Shown here piece by piece: positions 46,518 through 57,545 of a stretch of 64,000 bases of DNA. The number at the start of each line of letters is the position of its first letter. The stretch's first letter is position 1. The position numbers were made by a program, and so were the translations under genes. The DNA is from Macrotis lagotis (lineage: Eukaryota; Chordata; Mammalia; Peramelemorphia; Peramelidae): assembly GCF_037893015.1 (NCBI RefSeq), contig NC_133658.1, positions 423,818,200-423,882,199 of the forward strand, read 5' to 3'. Under the pieces are notes generated by a model. That model saw nothing but the letters and a program-made list of their open reading frames with translations. It was not told where the DNA came from and did not search any database.

Positions 46518-46964
46518 AATAGTCAAATTAGACAATTAGAAAAAAGTTAAATTATTATGTAATTTTACTATCCCATACTTTATTTTTATTCCTTAAGGAT
46601 ATGATTTCTCTGTTATCACATTCAACTGAGATCAACATATAACAGGGAACCAATGTAAAGACTAACAAAATGCATTCTGTGGGGGGTGGGGGAGGGAAGC
46701 AAGACTGGAGGGAAAACTGTAAAACTCAAAATAAATAAAAACTTTCTTAAAAAATAAAAAGGAAAAGAATCATTTTCTAGATGCATTTGAATGCTCAGAA
46801 CTGAATAAAAGGATAAAAATAAATAAAATCTTTATTTGTCTTAAGAGAAAAAAATCTATTTTAATGTGAACATCAAGTCAATTTATATATTTACTTGAGG
46901 AAAGTATACTATCTTACAAATAGTAGGTGTTTAAGAAATGCTTTTTAAAAAATTTTGGAAGCAG

Positions 46965-47165
46965 CTAGATTCAAATCCAAGCTCAGACCCAATTTTAGTG
47001 AAATTTGGTGAAAATGTCCAATTATAACACTATTTTATTCTATAGCTAAACAAACTGCAAAATTGGGTAAATGTAGGACTACACTGAAAAAACAGATGAA
47101 ATTTTTGAGTTAAAGTTTTCTGGAGCTGTGATCCTCAGGCAAGTCATTTAACCTCACTGTCTCAT
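46965..47165 (+). repeat. MIR/Mar-type SINE split by block C'
   Basis: Left part 'gcagctagattcaaatccaagctcagacc' and right part 'ctgtgatcctcaggcaagtcatttaacctc' are consecutive in a normal tRNA-derived SINE; block C' (47,027-47,124) and some flank lie between. Confidence 0.6.
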
Positions 47166-48619
47166 TCAAAAAAAAAATACTTGAACTGAGATAAACTCCA
47201 TGCAGCAACCTGATTTTAAATTAAAAAGTTTTTAAATGAACTTACTTCATAATTTCTGATCTATTTACATATAATTTCTAGTTAACCTTCAATTCTAATA
47301 CAGTTAAAAGTGCTTTATGAGAGCAGGCACTCACTTATATCTAATTTATCTTCCTTACTGCCTAGCATAGTGCTCTCCATACATCAAATCATTAATTATA
47401 AAATAAACAATGGTTTTAATGTTAAAAGAAACTTGCAAATTTTTTTAATCTTATTACTTCCTAATTTAAGTGCTTCTAAAATTGAGTTTTCTTAAGTCTG
47501 AGTGCATACTTAAATCCTTCTGCCAAGAAGTAAACCTCAAAGTATACATTTCACCAAACAAATGCTTAATATCATAAATCTTGGAGAACATCTAGTTTAA
47601 GTTCACTCCCCAAAATCAAGAATTTGTTTCTTCAGTAACTTTGACAAATGGTCTTCTCTAATGACAGATACTATTAAACAGCTCTAATTCAACAGGATTC
47701 AAAGAAAGGATGTTAGAAATTATCTAGTTTCATACAATGAAATCAAAGCTCAGAAAGAGGAAGTGATTTACCCATACTCCACAGGGAGGATCAAGAACAG
47801 GATGCAAATCCAAGTTAACTTCAAATTCAATATTATTTCCATTGATTTGTCATTCTTTAGTCTAAGACATATTTCCACCCAACTGTCTTCAGGAAACAAG
47901 AAACTGCTTTGAAGATTTTTAAATTTTTCTAATTGGGATATAGAACTCTGGTTCAACTAAATATTGCTCATCAACATCCTCAAAGATTAATCACCCACAT
48001 TGTGGTTGGTCCTAGAGTAAGGAAAAGTCTTACTGTCTAAAGGCTGGTGGTTCCATAAAATATGTGCACCAGAATTATTTTTTTTTGCTCTTTTTAGTGT
48101 ACAAAGTATAGTAGCTGAGCAATTAATTTCATTTAAGTAACTGGGGAAGAGCACCAAAATATCAATATCCCACTGTACTTGATAGTCTCCTAGATTAGGG
48201 CAAGGAACTGAGGAAGAATGGAAGAAAAATTGTATATATTTGACAATAAAACATTGTGATTTAATGATCTCTCCTAGACTTTCCCCAAGACACTTCTCCA
48301 ATCATTCTAATCTTCTTGTATCTCATACACCTGTACATAAAACAAAATTAAGCAAATAAATTTTGAATATCTGTTGATTTGAAGTAGCTCATCTACAGCA
48401 TTTTGGTCAGTCACCACTAACCACAATCTGATCTATAAAGATCTGAGCTTAGGACCTCAACAGATATAAGGCTGTGGATATTTCAGCAAATCATAAAAGG
48501 GGACATTGTCCTATTTAGACAGCTCTGGGTTAAGGATCAGAATTCCCAAGTTTTCATATCTGCACAGTTATAAGCCTCTTTCCTAAATTAATGAAGATGT
48601 AGTGAGGTAGCTACCCTTG
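47166..48619. other. SETD3 intron 1, weak old repeats only
   Basis: A decayed antisense MIR-like piece is possible at 47,700-47,860 ('aaatcaaagctcagaaagaggaagtgattta'). Nothing else recognised. Confidence 0.45.
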
Positions 48620-48639
48620 GGTATTCAGGATGTCTATAT

Positions 48640-48890
48640 GAAACAGCCTCAGACACTGGCCACTTAGTAGCCATGTGACCTTGGGCAAGTCACTTAATCC
48701 TGATTGCCTCGAATCCAGGGGATCTCCAGTCATCCTGATTCATAGCTGGCCACTGGACACAGATGGTTCCAGAGGAGAAAGTGAAGCTGGTGACAGCACA
48801 ACCCCCTCACTCAAATCCAATTCATGTGCTTGTCATGGCATCATCTGGTCTTCTTCAGAATTGAAGGACGAACATTACTAAGAAACAATC
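48640..48890 (+). mobile_element. Third SINE type, sense
   Basis: 'ccatgtgaccttgggcaagtcac', 'ggccactggacacagatggttcc', 'caaccccctcactcaaatcc', 'gaattgaaggacgaac'. Directly abuts an antisense Mar1-like SINE. Confidence 0.85.
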
Positions 48891-48892
48891 TG

Positions 48893-49150
48893 TTGTTATT
48901 CAGTCATTTTTTAGTCATATCTGACTCTTATGACCTCCCCATTTGGGTTTTTCTTGGCAAAGATACTAGAGTGGTTTGCCATTTCATTCTCCAGTTCATT
49001 TTACAGATGAGGAAACTGAAGCAAATAGTATTAAGTGACTTGCCCAGAGTCACACAGCTAGGAAGTGTCTGAGGCTAGATTTGAATTTAGGAAGATGGAG
49101 TTTTCTTGACTGCAGGGTCAGCTCTCTATCCATTGTGCCACCTAAGTAAC
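48893..49150 (-). mobile_element. Mar1-like SINE, antisense
   Basis: 'tgttgttattcagtcatttt', 'cccatttgggtttttcttggcaaag', 'ttttacagatgaggaaactgaagc', 'tcagctctctatccattgtgccacc'. Confidence 0.85.
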
Positions 49151-50199
49151 CCAAATCAACTTAAAACCTAATAAAAAAAATTAAGTAACAAAGAAGAGAT
49201 GCAGTTGTCATCATTCCATTCCAATCAATGAGAGAATGGAGGACTAAGCTATTGTGTTTGTATTCTTCTTTTTCTTATTTTCTAAAAGGAAAGACAATGT
49301 TACAACCACATATTCATTCCTAATACATAATAACAGATTATTTTGTTTGAAAAGTCAAATTTATTACTTTTAATAACCAACAGTGTTGTTAAAGACATTA
49401 ACAAAGGATCTTAGGTCAGGCAAAAAATAAGGAAATCAATGACATTCTCATACTCCTAAATTAGCTGTCATCTTGAGCAAAATACTAAATTTCTCTAAAT
49501 CTTAATAAAGTTTGTTTTACACTACATGACTTGGAAGCTACATCAACACAAATTTTCTCATAATCTGGGGGAAACAGTGGATTCCTACAGGTGATATACA
49601 CAATCAGGAAAGGTATTCAAGATCTCTCAAATATCTCTGAGATTAAATTAAGACTGTGGGGTAATGTACTTTTGTCATTGAAATCTGCCTGTTTGCTTAA
49701 ACAAATGATAAAAGTGTTGACCAGTTCCAGCTAGTGAAAAAAGAAGCTTTAAGTGGTCCAATTTCAGGTAGAAGGAGGGCCAATTAACCTCATTACATCA
49801 CTCTCTTTAAAGCAAAGAAAAAAGCCAAGATAGCATGAATAGCCGATATAAGTACAATGAATGATTTAGTTCCTCACTATGATGTGAAGAATGCAATATA
49901 AAGAAAAATCTTTAAGGATCTGAATGAACTGCATACCTTTCTAGTCCAAGTAGTGTCCTATCTCTTCTGGGTCAGAGCACTAAGTTATCTATGAAAAATT
50001 AGAGTTGAATTAGACTTCTACGCAAAAGCATTCAGAATCATAATCTTTCTATCCAGTCTCCCTTACATATTGCATAGTAAGTTAAAAAATCCCTTGCTGC
50101 AACTTCTAGTGGTCCTAATTTTCCTTTTCAGAGCAATCTTTCCCTTAACTGACCTTTCAGATAAGTGAAGGGCACTAACAAATCACAACTCTTTAGAAA
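49151..50199. other. SETD3 intron 1, no supported feature
   Basis: AT-rich intron; no repeat family or coding signal recognised. Confidence 0.45.
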
Positions 50200-51100
50200 A
50201 AAGGGATTTTTCATTTTTTTATTTGTATCCTTAGCTCCTGGTGATGTTCTATTAATGTTTCAAGATTCAGAATATCAATGTTCCCTTAAGAAGAGTGATT
50301 TCCAGAACTGATATGACTAGGACAGAGTACAAAGAACCAATTATTATACTTCATCTAGACATTACATTTCTATAAATTCAGTTAAAGTTTACCTTTTTAT
50401 TGAGTTTATAGCTAAGCCCCTAAGTTTTTTCTTTTTTTTTCTTTTTTTTTTAGGTTTTTGCAAGGCAAATGGGGTTAAGTGGCTTGCCCAAGGCCACACA
50501 GCTAGGTAATTCTTAAGTGTCTGAGCCCGAATTTGAACCCAGGTACTCCTGACTCCAGGGCCAGTGTTTGATCCACTGTGCCACCTAGCTGCCCCACCTA
50601 AGTTTTTTCAAATGAATTATTGAATTGATCTGGGTCTCCCCCATCTCATACTTATACAGATTTTTTGAACCTAAAGGGAAGATTTAATATTTGTACCTGT
50701 TAAATTTTATCTTATAAGTTTTAGCCTTAAGTTTCAAATGCTTATTTTCTTATGCAATATATTTGCTACTCCTCTAAATTTATCAACCACAAGTTTTGTA
50801 AAATCTCACTCATCAAACATCATCATCTTAACTCATCAAACTTGTTGATGAACATAATGAATCAAGATGTGAGGATGGGTTAAGTCTTGTGATAGGCTCC
50901 CAATAACTTTCCTCCAGGATGACAATACATTGATCAAAACTCTGAATGAAGTTCTTCGATTATCTAAGAATTCATCAAACTAAACAGGTTTGTGACAGTA
51001 TCACTTTTCATAGATTCTGTGGCTGCTATACTAATGAGTATTCAAATGTTCAGACCAATGAGAAAATCCCACCCAAACACTCTTTCTTCCACTGGACTGG
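50200..51100. repeat. Possible ancient CR1-like LINE remnant interrupted by a SINE
   Basis: 'tttccagaactgatatgac ... tacttcatctagac' and 'gatctgggtctcccccatctcatactta' resemble the family at 62.3-63.7 kb. Family and strand are uncertain. Confidence 0.35.
50430..50597 (-). mobile_element. WSINE1-type SINE
   Basis: Well-preserved antisense copy ending CCACCTAGCTGCCCC; CCTAAGTTTTTTC on both sides. Confidence 0.95.
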
Positions 51101-51924
51101 CTTCACAGAGAGCTCACATAAGTAAAGAGCTGACAATACTCTAATATGGTTATGAGTCTCTAACTATGCCATCTTCTTTGATAATGAAGGACAAGAAGCA
51201 AATAGAACATGAACCATGTAAAGGAAAAGATAAAGTTGCAACATTCAAAAAGTTAAAATGAAAGTACTATGGTCTTCGGGAAGACTACAAATTATAGTTT
51301 AGTCAAAGGATACATTGTAAATGTAAATAGGACATAATGCACTACACATAAGGAATGATGTGAAATTTTCATCCTGAAAGTGTTTTATCTTAACAAGCCA
51401 TGTAGCAAGTGGAGAAAAACAGAAAAATCTGAGTGCTACACTGGTATTCATAAATTGTAAAGTTTAAGACCTGAAGGAAATACCCAATACAGAAAAAGGT
51501 GTTTCATCATGGAATTTACAAATGATAAGGCTTTATAGTTTAGTCTTCAATTTATTCCTGAAAAACTTTTGACATGGAGAGGTTAAGTACCTTGAAATCA
51601 GCTAAAATTGTTCCTTCAAATTGTTTCATTATGAGGCTCACTACTCAAAATCTGTTGTCAGGGTCTGCTGTCAAGATCTGTTAAATTTCACCTTTACAAG
51701 AGCTCTCCAATACATGAAGTTGCCATGTGAGGCTCTCATCACCTCACTGTTGCAATAACATGCTGGTAAACCTAACTGCCCCAAGCCTCCCAGGATTTAC
51801 ACCCCAAGAAATGTGTATTTTTTGATTCAGTAACAATGACTTTCTTGTTCCAAGAACAAGACAGTCCATCTCTGAGATCCTGGCATTTTCTTTGGTTGTC
51901 CCTCATGCCTGGAATGCATGTGTG
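51101..51924. other. SETD3 intron 1, no supported feature
   Basis: 'tctttgataatgaaggacaagaag' near 51,175 resembles the tail of the third SINE type; the rest is unassigned. Confidence 0.4.
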
Positions 51925-52150
51925 TGTGTGTGCTCAGGAGGAGCTGAGTTCAGGCCTCCCATTACATCCAGGACTATCTCCAGTCATCTAGATCCATATC
52001 TGGCCACTGGACCCAAATGACTCCCAAGAAGAAAGTATAGCTGATAACTTTGCAACAGCCCCCCCCCATTTAAATGCAACTCACGTCATGACATCACTTC
52101 CCTGTTGTCATAGTTCTCTTAGAGAAGGAAGGACAAACAGTAACAAAAAA
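51925..52150 (+). mobile_element. Third SINE type, sense
   Basis: 'atctccagtcatctagatcc', 'ctggccactggacccaaatgactcc', 'gacatcacttccctgttgtcat', 'gaaggaaggacaaacag'. Confidence 0.8.
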
Positions 52151-52294
52151 ATACAAAATTCAGTCTTAAGTTTCTAAAGAAGGGAAAACAGATAATTCTC
52201 CCAAATATTCTACGTCATTATGTCTGACTTTAGTTTCATTTCTATTTCATTATTTTTTGAATTGGCACCTGTTCTATATAGAGGCCTTTACATC

Positions 52295-52540
52295 ACATCA
52301 CACAGTGTTGAGCTTTCAATCAGGAAGAGGCTTTTAATCCTGTCTCAGGCAATTAAAAGTGATAAGTCTCCAGACAAGTCACAGTCTCCAAGTCTGAATT
52401 TCTCCTCTATACAAGGGGGTTAACAGCATCTTTCTCCCAGGATTATTGTGAGGATCACCATGTAAAATGTAAATGTTTGTTTTTAATCATCAAGTGCTTA
52501 ATACGTGCTATAGTTGTTGTTGCTATTACTATTATACATT
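52295..52540 (+). repeat. MIR-family SINE
   Basis: 'tcaatcaggaagaggctttt', 'agacaagtcacagtctcc', 'aggattattgtgaggatcacc', 'aagtgcttaatacgtgctatag'. Confidence 0.65.
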
Positions 52541-53265
52541 ACCTTTCATCTTACATCCATGATCATGATATCCTAGGATCTCTGTGACCCTTCTCAGAGG
52601 ATCTAAAAGGTGAAATTTTTTTTCATAATAATACTAAGATATTATAATTTCTAATATAGTAAATACTGATAGATGCCATAGGTGTGCTAGATCCAGCTTG
52701 CACCAACTTTGCCAATTGTTAAATTTTTCAGTATGAATAGTTAACTTTAGAAACAGTAATTTGTGTTGGTAACAGTTTATATAAAGTGGAAGAAAAAATA
52801 TTAATAACGCAACTTTATTAAACTTAAGAGTATTATGTGTACTTTTTTTCAGAGAGTCAGTTGTTAAAATATATATCAGTATATCCTTGGATATAACTCA
52901 CACAAATTAAAGCTCCTTGGGCAGTAGATAACTGAGATCATCAATAACTTTTATAAGAATAAAGGGGTCCTGAAACCAAAAAAGATAAACACTCAATTCA
53001 ACCCGATCATGGGGAAAAAATCACTAGTTTGGACCAAAAAAAAATTAATAATCTCACATTTACAAAATGCTTTAAAGTTTACAAAATATTTTCCCCAGAA
53101 CAATCCTGTGACAAGGGGAAGGAGCATTCCAATTTTGCATTACCTTTATTATTAGACTTTTGTTTTTCTTCCTTTCTAATTACTGATATTTTAAATTGTA
53201 GTCTTCAAAAAAAGCTATTAAAATAATTCTGTGATTCAACATTGAGGGACAACTAAAGACTACAG

Positions 53266-53267
<2 letters not shown>

Positions 53268-53297
<30 letters not shown>
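53268..53297. repeat. (TA)n microsatellite
   Basis: About 15 TA units, directly before a partial SINE. Confidence 0.95.
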
Positions 53298-53299
<2 letters not shown>

Positions 53300-53402
53300 C
53301 TTTTTAAAGAAGCAGGGGCTGTTAAGTGTCTGAGCCTGGATTTGAGCTCAGCTCCTCCTGACACCAGGGCCTTTGCTCCATCCACTGTGTCACCAAGCTG
53401 AT
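53300..53402 (-). mobile_element. WSINE1-type SINE, partial, antisense
   Basis: 'ggctgttaagtgtctgagcctgg', 'ctcctcctgacaccagggcc', 'ccatccactgtgtcacc'. The 3' part is missing, replaced by the TA repeat. Confidence 0.75.
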
Positions 53403-53934
53403 CAGGAATACAGTTTTAAACTTTACTCATAGTCACAATTAAATATCGTAGCCACACCTCCAAAATCTAAGGTCAAGACTTTTTCTACTATACCAAATTT
53501 CTAACACAAAGTTTTCTCTCAAATGGAAATATGATCAGGATAACTAACACTTAAATGTACCTTTAAAAACATAAAAGTTGGACATCATTGGTCTAGAATT
53601 CACATTTACTCAAATAAAAATACTCAAAAAAGTAGCTCCAAACTTAAGTACAAATGAATATAAACTCACTTTAGAAATAAGAAAGGAACAACATAAGGAA
53701 AGCAAGCCAAAAACCACTAATTTATTCCTCTGTTTGAAACCTATGAAGCAAAAAGGGAAAGTGAATTTTTAACAGGTCTTCAAAATCTGTTTACTAAAGA
53801 AACAAAATTGTTGCTAACTTTTCTACTAAAGAAACAGAATTACTAAACACTGAGAGGGAGAGGGGATGGACAGGTGATTTCACTTGATACAGGTGAGGAA
53901 ATTCCCACTGTCAATGCAAATAGCATCTTATTGG

Positions 53935-54075
53935 CAACTTAAGTCTCAAAGAGTTGCCTAGAGAACAGGGAGATTAAAGTGATTTACCCGAGGCAACAGA
54001 TGCAGTATAGTTAAGTGAACTTAAATTTAGAACTTCCAGGCTCAGAGGCAAGCTAGTTCTCTAACCACCACACCC
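53935..54075 (-). repeat. MIR-family SINE, antisense, decayed
   Basis: 'agattaaagtgatttacccgagg', 'gcaagctagttctctaaccacc'. Confidence 0.5.
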
Positions 54076-55900
54076 ACCCTGCCTCTTAAGCAACATATAT
54101 CTATTAAAAATGAAAATTCATATTCAGTAGCACATAGTGTTAATGCATATTGAATGATTTTCAAATCGATTCTCTTATATAAAGCTGTCAGGTCCAAGAA
54201 AAATAAAGATTCTTCATAGAAACCAAGCAAAAGATTTGCTCATTTTCTCAATTAATGCAACATCAAAAAATAGTTTTTTGCTAGAAAAGCATCAGATTTC
54301 AACCTAGGCAAAAACGAAAAAAAAAAGAAAAAAGTAAGTACTGCAATATGCTTGCACAAAAATTAGCAATATTATTCCTGATCATATTTGGGATGGATGA
54401 AAGAATGAATGAATGATGCTCACATCTTATTTCCCACAAAGTACTATTTCACCAATAAAAGGTGTGTGTGTGTGTGTTTATGTGTATAAAGGGAAAGTAC
54501 TATATAGAGTGTTCACTAGAGTCATGCTGAAAAGTTTGTTAATGAATTATATAAGCTAGGTAGTTCCCTGAAAAAAATGTACTTTGAAAAGCATTGTTCT
54601 AACTCAATGTTTTTAAAAAATGAAAAGGAATTTGGAAAACTGGATTACTTCACTAGGCCATTTAGTACTAATTTGGAATATTTACCTAATACCTATGTAC
54701 ACATACAGCTGCAACTAAACCACATGCAATTGATATACAGTGACTAGACCCCAGAATTGAATAAGAATAAAAGTGGGTTTAATGAAATATGGGAAACATT
54801 AAAGTTATTATAACAACTCCAAGTTTCTCAATAAAACAAAAATTCAACCTTTTATGCACCAAGAGTCTAGGTGATACTTTATGATATAAATAATAAATAG
54901 AATCTCTAAGGGCATACCAAAAGCTAATACAAAGTAGGATGCTATTTTAATGAAGATTTACATATAAGCAGCAAGCAAAAAAAAAATCAACTAAGAAACA
55001 AAAAAAGAGATGGGTTAATCATATATTGATAGTGATTGTTAGCAGGCAGCTGTTACTGGTACTCATATCTTGTCAAAGTAACTAGAGAAGGCCTCTGCAA
55101 GCCTCCTCATGGAGCATATACAGGAAGAGAGGAAAAGTCACAAAGAATGAAGTGGATAAATTGCAACCTGTACCACTGGAGGGAGTATCTATATCAATGA
55201 GATGTATGAAATACTGAGGGTTAAAAGTTACTGACAAATGATTCACTTTGCTTCTCAGATATGTTAAAATTGTCATTTCTCATCAAAAGTTTTGGGAAAA
55301 CTTCTCCTCTTTTAAAAAATAAAGCCTTAGAAGATTTTGTTAAAAACAGAAAGAACATAAAAGAAAATTATGTAAATGTGCTTTTATTTAAAAAGAAAAT
55401 AAAAATCACTAATAGGAGGGGTAGAGATAAAATTCTTCCACTAAAATCATTCATTTTGCATTTAATTTCTAGATTATGATCAGAAATTTGTTGAGGAAAT
55501 ATAATTATAAAAAAGGAAAACATTCACATATTTCATTATGGTAGTTTCTGATTAGGAGTAGAAGGGGGTGAGGGAAATGAAACTCGAAAATTAATGGCTA
55601 CTCCTCTCTACCAAGTGTTAAATTTGAGGACGCAAGGAAGCACTGAATAAAGCTGTGAGTAAAAGTAAGAGATACAATGGAAGGGATCTTTTGGAGGTCA
55701 TAGTCCAGTCCCCCTCATTTTATAGTTGAGGACAGAAGTTTAGGCCTAGAGTTCCACATAGCTTAGTTAAAGGTAAACTCGGACTGCAACCAAGTAAATT
55801 ATGTTCCTCCCTAGTAAGCATATGTGTATGGAATAAGAGGACTTTTTTCTAAGAACAAATAGTACTTATTTTCTACCACTTTCCTATAGTAGTTGAAAAA
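54076..55900. other. SETD3 intron 1 near the promoter, little recognised
   Basis: A short (GT)n at about 54,462-54,477 and a MIR-like piece at 55,690-55,760 ('ggaggtcatagtccagtccccctcattttatag'). No exon or enhancer-like motif cluster recognised. Confidence 0.45.
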
Positions 55901-55906
55901 GCTGGC

Positions 55907-55920
55907 GGGGGGGGGGGGGG
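55907..55920. repeat. Run of 14 G
   Basis: Between GCTGGC and CCGAGGAAG, just outside the CpG island. Confidence 0.9.
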
Positions 55921-56741
55921 CCGAGGAAGAGAATATTTCTCTGAGAACCCTGTTTAAGGTAGCAGGAGTTGGTAGAAGAGAAAATGCTCTTTCCTTTCCT
56001 ACTGGAGTGGGTATTGAGAGAAAGGAAGGAAACACAATGAGGAACAGTCGGGGGGAGGGGGTGCAGATGCAACATGAAATCTAGTTTTAGGCCTTGGATT
56101 CCATTCCCCAGAGTGGCACAAGGAAGGGCAGTGCAGCGGGAGCCCTAAGTTGACTCTGCACCGAGATAAGGGATTTCGAGGGAGGAGGGTCCCAAGGAGC
56201 CGAAGCAGACGCAGAGACCTAAAAGGAAGGGGCGCGGGGCACGGGCAGTGACAGAAGACAAAATGACAGACAGGAAACTGGCAGCCCACGGCTGGTGGGG
56301 GCGGGGAGGGGGTCACGGAGCCACAGGTTGAGGGAGCTGGAACCCGGTGACGGAGGCGACACCGCGGTGGGCTGGGGGCGGGAGGCGGCCGGGCCCGCGC
56401 CGTGACGCGGGCAAGGGGCGAGGGCCCGGGGGGGAGCGGAGGCGGTGGGGGCGAAGGGAGGGAGGGACAAAATAGCTCCACGGGGTGACGGAGGCAGAGC
56501 CCGAGACACGCGTGACGCGGGGACGGGCACACGGTGCCACGGGGGCGGCGGCGGCGGAGGCGCAGGGGCCGGAGCGGGGCTCGACCCCCTGCCCCGGCGG
56601 CCATTTCCCAGCCCCGGCCCCGGGGCACGGGAGGCCCGAGAAGGCGGGCCGGGAGAGGCCGTGGAGGCGCAGGGGCGGCCGGATCGCGGCTGCGGGGCGC
56701 CCCTCTCGGCCGGCACCGGGCGCCGCCTCCCCGCCACTCAC

Positions 56742-56900
56742 CTTTCGTCTTCTCTCCCGGCGGCGGCGGTAACGGGGATGGCGGCGGCGGTAGCAACAGC
56801 GGCGGCGGCGGAGCCTCCACTCCAGTCAGCACCCCACAGTCCGCCTCAACCAACCCCGCGGACGCGGCGGCGTCCGGGAGGGAGGGGAAGCCGGAGGCGG
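56742..56900 (-). other. SETD3: SETD3 exon 1 (5' UTR); right end approximate
   Basis: On the minus strand the sequence GGGAGAGAAGACGAAAG is followed by the donor GTGAGTGG at 56,741. It lies inside the CpG island at the expected distance upstream of SETD3 exon 2 and is GCC-repeat rich, as housekeeping 5' UTRs often are. No ATG occurs on this strand between the donor and the first CCAAT box near 56,989, so exon 1 is non-coding. The transcription start cannot be set from sequence alone; 56,850-56,960 is plausible. Confidence 0.72.
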
Positions 56901-56988
56901 AGGCAGCCGAGACAGCGCCGCAGCCGCACGCCCAACCCCGCTGCTCCAGCCCCGGAGCCCCGCCCCCCGACCACCACCCCCGCCTCCC

Positions 56989-57411
56989 ATTGGCCGACGG
57001 GCTTCCCCACGCCCCCCGCCCTCGAGGCGCGGGAGCGGCTCCAGCCGGAGCCCATTGGTGGGTTCCTCCTCCCTCTTTCCCCCACGCCATCCAGCTGCAG
57101 CTGTCACTCCAAGAGTCCATTCCCCAGCCCGGGGGCCGGCGGGCTCCCAGAGGCCCGCGGAGTCGACCGAGCCCTCGCCAGTTCCATAAAAGCGATTGGA
57201 GGAGGGGGGGGGGGGGGCCCTGGCGCTGGCCCCTTCGGCCATTTAATTGGTGGACCGCCGCCCTGGTCACGCCCCCGACGCGGGGTTCCGTCAGCAGGCT
57301 AGGTTGTTCGCCAAAGCGCATTTTCCAAGGGGGCGGGCCCGCGAAGCCCTCCACTCCTCCTCCCGCACCGCCCCAAGCCTCGGCTCGCTCCTTTCCCAGC
57401 CCTCTAATTGG
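56989..57411 (-). promoter_or_regulatory. Five NF-Y-type CCAAT boxes, all in minus orientation
   Basis: The string ATTGG (CCAAT on the minus strand) occurs at 56,989-56,993, 57,054-57,058, 57,195-57,199, 57,246-57,250 and 57,407-57,411. Spacings are 65, 141, 51 and 161 bp. The first two have the strongest flanks (CCCATTGGC and CCCATTGGT). The one nearest SETD3 exon 1 is roughly 60-100 bp upstream of its likely start, the usual CCAAT distance. Binding by NF-Y is inference from the motif. Confidence 0.65.
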
Positions 57412-57499
57412 GTGGAAGCTGCAGCCTTGGCCCGCCCCGCCGCCGGGGCGCTCCGCCCCCACTTCCTCTGCCGCCTCCGCTCAAGGAGGACGCCGCGTA

Positions 57500-57508
57500 A
57501 TGACGTCT
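57500..57508 (+). promoter_or_regulatory. CRE/ATF-like site TAATGACGTCT
   Basis: TGACGTC at 57,501-57,507, about 30 bp upstream of the YY1 motif at the likely plus-strand start. It matches seven of the eight bases of the palindromic CRE (TGACGTCA). CREs within 50 bp of the start are common in CpG-island promoters. Factor binding is inference. Confidence 0.5.
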
Positions 57509-57532
57509 CCCCCCGCCCCAGCACCCCGCGTC

Positions 57533-57545
57533 CAAGATGGCCGCC
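57533..57545 (+). promoter_or_regulatory. YY1-type motif CAAGATGGCCGCC
   Basis: AAGATGGCCGCC at 57,534-57,545 is a close match to the AAnATGGCGGC motif found just downstream of many mammalian start sites, in the orientation that favours plus-strand transcription. It places the CCNK start within some tens of bases upstream. The ATG in the motif also begins a short uORF. Confidence 0.6.

Larger units (their letters stand above)
45778..46745 (+). mobile_element. L1 3' end (ORF2 C-terminus and 3' UTR) interrupted by foreign block B' and a SINE
   Basis: ORF2 end reads KNITCIKIFIGALFVVAKNW and LNKLWYMYVMEHYCSIRNQE. The 3' UTR breaks at about 46,240 and resumes near 46,535 with TTATTATGTAATTTTACTAT, exactly where the 30.8-kb copy is continuous. 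Between lie block B' and a SINE. Confidence 0.85.
1..56900 (-). other. SETD3: SETD3 gene, 5' part (exons 1-6 and introns), truncated at left edge
   Basis: SETD3 is the SET-domain methyltransferase that N-methylates a histidine of actin (His73), using S-adenosylmethionine. Five coding exons on the minus strand read as one continuous protein of about 225 residues once joined at consensus GT/AG sites. A non-coding exon lies in the CpG island to the right. Introns seen: intron 1 about 35 kb, intron 2 1,046 bp, intron 3 4,175 bp, intron 4 2,202 bp, intron 5 705 bp, and intron 6 at least 12.9 kb. The mammalian protein is about 594 residues, so the rest of the SET domain and the Rubisco-LSMT-like substrate-binding domain lie off the left edge. 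No exon 7 was recognised in 1-12,900. The exons have no stop or frameshift, so this looks like a functional gene. Confidence 0.95.

Noticed and set aside
57184..57193. TATA-like CATAAAAG
   Set aside because: Isolated in a CpG island, about 340 bp from the YY1 start on one side and about 300 bp from SETD3 exon 1 on the other, so at the wrong distance for either gene.
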